Of a stretch of DNA of 64,000 bases, positions 53,301 to 62,300 are shown in pieces (positions within the stretch are counted from its first letter, which is position 1; each line of letters begins with the position of its first letter). The position numbers were made by a program, and so were the translations under genes. The notes beneath the pieces were generated by a model, which saw only the letters and a program-made list of their open reading frames with translations, was not told where the DNA came from and made no database searches. The stretch is from assembly GCA_964561995.1 (NCBI GenBank), contig CAZLQZ010000005.1, positions 1-64,000 of the forward strand, given 5' to 3'. Source of the DNA: JABIAG01 sp964561995. GTDB taxonomy: Archaea > Nanobdellota > Nanobdellia > Woesearchaeales > JABIAG01.

Positions 53301-56300
53301 GTAAATGATTTTAATTCATCAAGTGAAAAAACTTTACTTAAATTAAATATTAATGCACTAGATGATAATATGGAACCAAGTGACTGGCAATACTATGCAA
53401 TTGATCTTTCAGAAATTGATTTAGCAAATGTAACAATGTACATTGAAGCAGTCAACACAAGATTGTTAAAATGTCAGGAATGGAACTTTACTAACCAATC
53501 ATGTGAAGGTTCTTGGGTTGAAACAAGAAATGATTTAATTCCAGGACAAATATACAACATTACAATTTATCCAGGGGATCCAGCATTTACTGAAGATGCA
53601 AATCCATTTACTACTTCAGGAAATGGAACATTAGCTGTAGGCGCAACACAAGACAACATAAACTTAGGAAGGTCTTATAATTTAAGTAGAACATTCTTAA
53701 CTGCAAGATTCCATGGTGCTGCAACAATAACAACATCATCAATCACACCAGATGTACATACGGGAACTGTTCACTTCTTAAATGAAACTGATATTCAAAT
53801 TAATAGAGAAAGTGGAACAACATACGATGCAAGAGCATCTTGGTCCATAATAGAAGCTGAAAATATTAGAGTATGTAGTTTTAATAATTCATGGGCAACT
53901 GGTGATGAAAATGACAATGTTGATATATCATCATGTTCATATTCATTACCTTCGAACTACAATGAAAAATGTTTTGTTGAAGTTCATGGAAATACACGAA
54001 GTCCTAGCACAGATAGAGATTGTTTTACTACAACAAGAATAGTTGCAAACATAACTTCCCAATCAAATGTAAACTTACAAAGAGACGCAACAACTGCGGG
54101 TTGTACTGGAACAACTCCGGCAACTACACAAGGTTTTGTAATTTGTTTAATAGATGAATCAAATGTAACAACAGGATTTTTAGACAATGAAAATATTGAA
54201 GATGGAAACACAATTAGCATTAGTAAAACAATTGATTCAACAAATTCTTTTTTAACATTTAACTACTTAGTTAATGATGATGGATTAGAACAAACAAATG
54301 TAAGAGGACAATTAAATAATACAGATTTAATATTTTCAAGAAATTCAGCTGGAACAACTCCAGGACTAGTAGATTTAAGATGGTATGTTATTGAATTTGC
54401 AGGAAGTGGTTTAAGAGAAGAAAACACATTTTCAGGAATAAATTCAGACACTCAAATAGAATCTGACTTAACAAAGAGTTTTAATTTAAGTAGAACATTA
54501 TTATGGTGTTCTGACAACTATAATGGTGGAGAAGGAACAGCATACCCAAGAGTTCCTTGGACATACACATTTGTAAATGAAACAAGAATAGTTACAAACC
54601 GAGGAAGAACGGGAGGAAGTTCCCATACCTCAGAGCACACTTGTCAAGTAATGCAATGGCCATTAAAATCAGTATTTTTCTTGCCAACTGCACCAAATGT
54701 AACAATGTTAACAACTGATAACATTCTTTATGCAATTGATGAAACAGTTTTAGTGTTTGCATCAGTTGCAACAGAAGGAACAATTGATTCAGTTTATGCA
54801 GAGATTACTAACCCTAATTCAAGTTCAGAAATGATTAATCTTATTTACAACAATCTTACAGCAAGATATGAAGGAGATTATAGTTCTACAACTGAACTTG
54901 GAATGTACACGATTAAAATAATAGCTAATAATTCTTTAGGAGGAATTAATGATAGTGAAATTACTACCTTTAAAGTAACTCAACCAAATATGTCCATTTC
55001 AAAATCAGATTCTCCAGATCCAGTACAAATTGGAGATGTAATTAACTATCAAATTGATTATAATGTTACAATTGAACAAGGAATTGTTTTATTAGAATTC
55101 CAAAACGCGACTTTAGTTACAAACAATACACACTTCGATTACAGTCCGCAAATGATTGAAACAAATGAAGGAACATTAATTATTGCTTATGAATCACAAC
55201 CAGGAAGTAATCTTGATATTTATGTATCAAGAAGCTTAGATAAAGGAAAAACATGGTCTGCCCCGATACAAGTTACAGATGAAACTGAAGATGATCAAGT
55301 TCCAAACATATTTTCAGATGCCGACGAAAATATATTAATTTCTTACTCTCACACAACAGGAGCAGGTAATGGGGACATTTGGATTGTTAATTCTAGTGAT
55401 GATGGTTTAACTTGGAATGAACCTTATGTTGTTGTTGAAAATGCATCACTTAATGAATTTGAATCTGCAATTGAACAAGATTTAAGTGAAACATATTATG
55501 TAACTTATACTGCATCAGTAGATGGAGACACAGAAATTTTCATAGTTAGTTCATCAACTTATACGGGAGGATGGAGTAATCCAATTCAATTAACAAATAA
55601 TACAGTAAATGATTATGATGTAGAAGTAGTTGTTAATAACAATATTTTTTATTTTGCATGGGCTCCAAGTGGAAGTCCAGATTTTCAAGAGATATATTTT
55701 GCAAATCTTACTGCACCATTTAGTTTTGGTCAATTAGAACAAACTAAAAAACAAATTACCAACAACGATATTTACGATTATGAAACTTCAATAAATATAG
55801 ACAATAATGGTTACATATATATTGGATGGGTTGGTTTATTAAACACTTCACAAGAAGTTAATTCAGAATACGATAGGACTAGCAATGAAATCTTTATTGG
55901 AACAAGTTTTGACAATGGAAATAGTTTTGATATTAGACAAATCACCGATAATGATTACTCAGATGCATATCCAGGAATTGTACAAACTGGAAGTAGCGGA
56001 TTATATTATTTAAGTTTCCTTAATCCAAATAGGGGAGATTTAGATGTTGTTTTTGCTCAAAGAGTTTTTTCTCCATTAGATGCTGTAAGTGTTACCATTA
56101 ATGATACTGTACCAGAATACATTTCTGTAGAAAACATAGGACAAGGCGGAATTTTATCAAATGGAGTAATAACATGGAATTTCGATGTAATCTATGCAGG
56201 AGAAAATGATTTTGTATCTTGGGTAGGAAGAGTTAATGAAACATTAGTTAATGAAAGCATGATTTACAATAATGCATCTGCAATATATTATGATAAATTA

Positions 56301-59300
56301 AACAGATTCATCGGCATTGTTAATACAACTACAAATACAACAGTAATTGACACTATTCCCCCAACAGTACTAAATTTAATTCCTATTTTTCAACAAATAA
56401 TAAATCAAAGTTCACAAGTCACTATAACAGCAAATGTTACGGACAATGCATTAGTAGATTCAGTCTTTGCAGACATAACTTACGCAAACTTAACTAATGA
56501 AGTAGTTCAAATGAGATATAATTCTACTACTTCACTGTATGAATATGACTTAGGAATTCTGATTGATCTTGGCGGTTATAACTATACTATTTTTACAAAT
56601 GACACTAGTAACAACATAAATAATACTGAATCAACATATTTTATAGTAGGTAATGATAAAGCATCAACTCCTACAAATATAACATGTAATGGAGAAAGTT
56701 GTACTGGTATATTTAACACAACAATTGATTTAAATTGTTCTGGTAGCGTTGATCCTAACGGAGATCTCATTACATATCATGTTGAAGTCCTTTACGCACC
56801 TCAAAGAGGAAACAAAAGTATTCTTAATTCACAATTTGAATCTGACAATGACAATTTTGTTTACATAGATGATTTATATGGTACTTCTTCACCGATTCAA
56901 GCTCAAGGAGTTAGAGAATCAAACGTAAACTGTGCATCAGGATTTTGCTTAAATATTAACTTAAATGAAAACTCACCAATTGTAGGTACAACATTTTCAG
57001 GAGGATGGAATCGTTCATTCAACATAACCAACCATCCAACTTCAATAAGAGTATCATTTGATTATTCAATGAGATTAAATGACCTTACTGAATCTAATGA
57101 ATATGTAAGAATTTATTACCATAACATAACAGATAATAGTTCAGTCATGGGTCCAGTTCTTATGGGAGTTGCAGGAACTGACGGAAGTGATGAATTAACT
57201 TCTGGCACTATAACTTATGAAACACAATTATATTTGGGAGAATACAATTTTGATGCTGGTTGTTTATTGAGTACTAATGAAGCAAATGAAAATGGAGAAT
57301 GTTGGATTGATAATATCTTAATTGAAGAAATAAATACATCACAAACTGAAAAAGAATGGTTCGAAGTAGGATCTCACATAGAAAATGAAGCATTTAATTG
57401 GAATGTATTTGATGAAAAACCACAATCAGGTGTTAATTTTAGATGTAGAGCAATAGACAATGGGTCTTATATTTATTCAGATTATTATACTCTAAACAGT
57501 AATGGGACAATTATAGAAGATGTTCAAAATCCAAAATGGTTTAATAATAAAAGTGGCCCGGGAACATATTCTAAAGGAGGCCTACATCAACTAAATATCA
57601 CCTGGACAGATAATGGTTTCTTTAACTCCATTTTAATAGAACATAATTTTAGTGGAACACCAATAAATGATACTTATAGTGGAAGTAATATAAATGATTA
57701 TTTCTTAAATTACTACGATTTACCAGTTGGAACTTATTATTGGAAATCTTATGCTAATGATACGTCAGGAAATAAAAATGAAACTTCAATGTTTATTTAC
57801 AATGTTGAAAAAGGCATTACAAATATTACATTATTAATTAATGGAAGCACTAATGATTACGAACAAAATATTACTTTTGATGCAAACATAACATGTGTAT
57901 TAAATTTTAATGAAAGTGTAAATTTAACTCAAGATGGAGTTGTTATTGAAACAGAATATTCACAATTACAAAATATTTCAACATATTCAAGTGCTGGCTC
58001 TTTTATCATTAATTGTTCATTTGAAGAAAATGAGAATTATACTGGTTCACAAGATAATAGTTATATTATTGCTACTGATGGAATAGGACCAAATGTAAAT
58101 CAAACATACCCGCTAAATAATTATTACAATGACTCCTCAGATCCATTTGAATTAATATTTAATTGTTTGACAACTGACGATTTAGGATTAGTAAATATTA
58201 GCTTATATATTACTAATTCATCAAACGAAAGTTTATCATTATATGACACTAGCTTAATTAGTGGAACAGAAAATTCATCCTCATGGTTAATTAACTTAAC
58301 AAATGGAAATTATGGCTGGAATTGTTTAGCTTATGATAATTCAGGAAATTTAGAATGGGGAGAATTAAGAGACTTAAAAATCAATTTTTCAGACAATATT
58401 GCACCAAACATTACAAATATTACAACAATTCCAACTGGACCAACATTCAATAATGGAACTAATGTAACTACTCCGATAAATTTCACAAGCAGTGAATATC
58501 CGATAAATGTTACTTTTACACTATACAACGAAACAGGTGATATAATTGAGATTGTTGGACCAATTGAAATTAATAATCCATTAAATTTACCAATAAATTA
58601 TTCATTCCCGGGAGGTAATTTACCAGATGGAAATTATACTTTAAATATGACAACAACTGATTCAAATAATAATAGTGAAGAATTCTTTATTATAACATAC
58701 ATTGTTGATTCTACCACACCTAATATATTGTTTGTAAATCCAACACCAATTAATAATACCATTACAAATCAAGCAACCCAGATATTAAACGCAACTCATA
58801 TTGAATTATATCCAGACAAATTAAAATTAATAATTGATGGAAATGAAAATGAATCATCTAGTTATTCAAATGGTTTTACAAATTATACTAAAACATTTAG
58901 TGAAGGAACACACACTTATTATTACATTGCAAATGATTCAGCAGCAAATATTGGCCAAACAGAAACAAGAACAATTACAATTGACTTAACAGAACCACAA
59001 GTAAACATTTTCATAAACAATACAACAATAGAATACGGTCAAGAAACAATAAGAATTGATTGGAACGTAACAGAACTTTATCCAGATACTCAATATATTA
59101 ACATTACATTACCTAATGGAACAATTATTACGCAATCATTCAATGACTCAATTGATGAAGTTTTAGGACCATTGAACTTAACAGAATTAGGTACTTATGA
59201 CATTATAATATTTACAAATGATACAGCAGGAAATGTTAACATTACAACAGCAACATTCAATGTACAAGATACAATTGGACCAATATTAAATTACACAGAA

Positions 59301-62300
59301 CCAACTCCAGAACAAAATACAATTACAAATGTGGCAACACAAATTATCAATGTTACACATACAGAAAATAATCCAGATACATTAGTTATTACAAATGATG
59401 GAATTGTGAATAAATCAGTACCATATTCAAATGATTACAGTAATTTTACTTTAACATTTACAGAAGGTACACATACATACAATATTACAATTAATGACAC
59501 AACAGGAAATACTATTTCAACTGAAACAAGAACAATTACAATTGATTTAACAGAACCGCAAGTAGATTTATTCGTTAATGATACAATAATTGAATATGGA
59601 CAAGAAACAATATTTATTGACTGGAACGTAACAGAACTTTATCCAGATACTCAATATATTAACATTACATTACCTAACGGAACAATAATTACGCAATCTT
59701 TCAATGATTCAATTAATGAAGTACTTGGACCATTGAACTTAACTGAATTGGGTACGTACGAGATTACAATATTTGCAAATGATACAGCTGGAAATGTAAA
59801 CACAACAACTACAACATTCTCAGTTACAGATACCATCAACCCAGAAATCGCTTTCATTAATCCAACACCTATTAACAATTTAAATACTTCAACTGCAACT
59901 CAAACAATAAGTATTGCTCACAATGAATCTTTACCGGACAAATTAACTTTAGTAATTAACGGAATAGTTAATCAAAGTACTAGCTATATAAGTGGAATTA
60001 CAAATTACACTTTAACATTCAGTGATGGAATATATACTTACAACGCAACAATAAATGATACAAGTGGAAACGAAATTTCTACAGAAACTAGGACATTAAC
60101 AGTAGATACGACTGCACCAACAATTCAAATTACAAACCCAGATGAAAATAGTTTCCAAGGATATAATATTTCTTTAACAGCAAATGTAAATGATGCACTT
60201 ATTGGAGTAGATTCTGTTTTATTCCAAATTATTAATACTCTTGGAGATGCAGTATTCAATTATACAGACAACTCTGGTCCATACTCGGCAATATGGGAAA
60301 GCTTAGGATTCCCAGACGAACAAAATTATACGATATTAGTTACAGCTAGTGATACTCTAGGTAATATTAACAGTGAAAATCATTCATTCACATTAGACAA
60401 TACTAATCCCGCAATTACATTCAATGATCCAGATGAAACTTATCATAATATTGATACAATTGTAAATATAACATTCCAAAATCATAACTTGAATTATACT
60501 AATTATACAATTACAAATTCAACAGGTGGAATAGTATTAGCTAACGAGTCAACTCATCCAGGAATTGTACAATTATATTCAACATCAGATCAATTAGAAA
60601 TTACAACATTACCAGATGGGAATTATACAATTACAACATTTGTTTTAGACCAAGCAAATAATACTAATATAGACGCGACATGGTTTATTATTGACAATAC
60701 AGAACCAATTGTAACATTATTCATCAACGATACTTCATTAGAATTCGGAACAGGATTTAATTATGTAGATTGGAACGTTACTGAAAATAACTTGAATTCA
60801 CAAGTAATCAATATAACATATCCAGACGGATCAGTTGTAACAACTTCAACTAATGACCAAGTAGACATAACATTTGGACCAGTTAATCTTACTCAAACTG
60901 GAACATATACAGTTAAAGTAACTGTAACAGACTTGGCAGGAAATGTTAATGTAACTCAACAAACATTCACAGTTCAAGATACGATTAATCCAACATTACA
61001 ATTTGTAATTCCAACTCCAGCACAAAATACAATTACAAATATAGCTACTCAAACTATTAACGTTACACACAATGAAACTAACCCAGAAACATTAACATTA
61101 ATTGTAGACGGAACAATTAATTCAACACAAGCATATTCAGGATATAATTCAAACATAACATTAACATTTGCAGAAGGTACACACACATACAATGTTACAA
61201 TTAATGATACAACAGGAGCAGAAACATATACAGAAACAAGAACAATTACGATTGACTTAACAGAACCAGTGGTTGACTTATTCATTAACGATACAACAGT
61301 AGAATTAGGAACAGAATTTACATTAATTGATTGGAATGTAACAGAATTATATCTAGACACTGCATACATAAACATTACTTATCCAAACGGATTAATATTA
61401 ACAACTTCAGTGGATGATTTAGTAAACATTATCCTTGGACCCAACAACCTAACCCAATTAGGTGAGTATAGTGTAATAGTATTTACTAATGATTCCGCTG
61501 GAAATGTTAACATAACAACTGCAACATTCAATGTACAAGATACAATTGGACCAAGATTAAATTACACAGAACCAACTCCAGAACAAAATACAATTACAAA
61601 TGTGGCAACACAAATTATCAATGTTACACATACAGAAAATAATCCAGATACATTAGTTATTACAAATGATGGAATTGTGAATAAATCAGTACCATATTCA
61701 AATGATTACAGTAATTTTACTTTAACATTTACAGAAGGTACACATACATACAATATTACAATTAATGACACAACAGGAAATACTATTTCAACTGAAACAA
61801 GAACAATTACAATTGATTTAACAGAACCGCAAGTAGATTTATTCATTAATGATACAATAATTGAATATGGACAAGAAACAATATTAATTGACTGGAATGT
61901 AACAGAACTTTATCCGGACACACAACATATAAATATCACATTACCTAACGGAACAATAATTACACAGTCTTTCAATGATTCAATTAATGAAGTACTTGGA
62001 CCATTAAACTTAACTGAATTGGGTACGTACGAGATTACAATATTTGCAAATGATACAGCTGGAAATGTAAACACAACAACTACAACATTCTCAGTTACAG
62101 ATACCATCAACCCAGAAATCGCTTTCATTAATCCAACACCTATTAACAATTTAAATACTTCAACTGCAACTCAAACAATAAGTATTGCTCACAATGAATC
62201 TTTACCGGACAAATTAACTTTAGTAATTAACGGAATAGTTAATCAAAGTACTAGCTATATAAGTGGAATTACAAATTACACTTTAACATTCAGTGATGGA

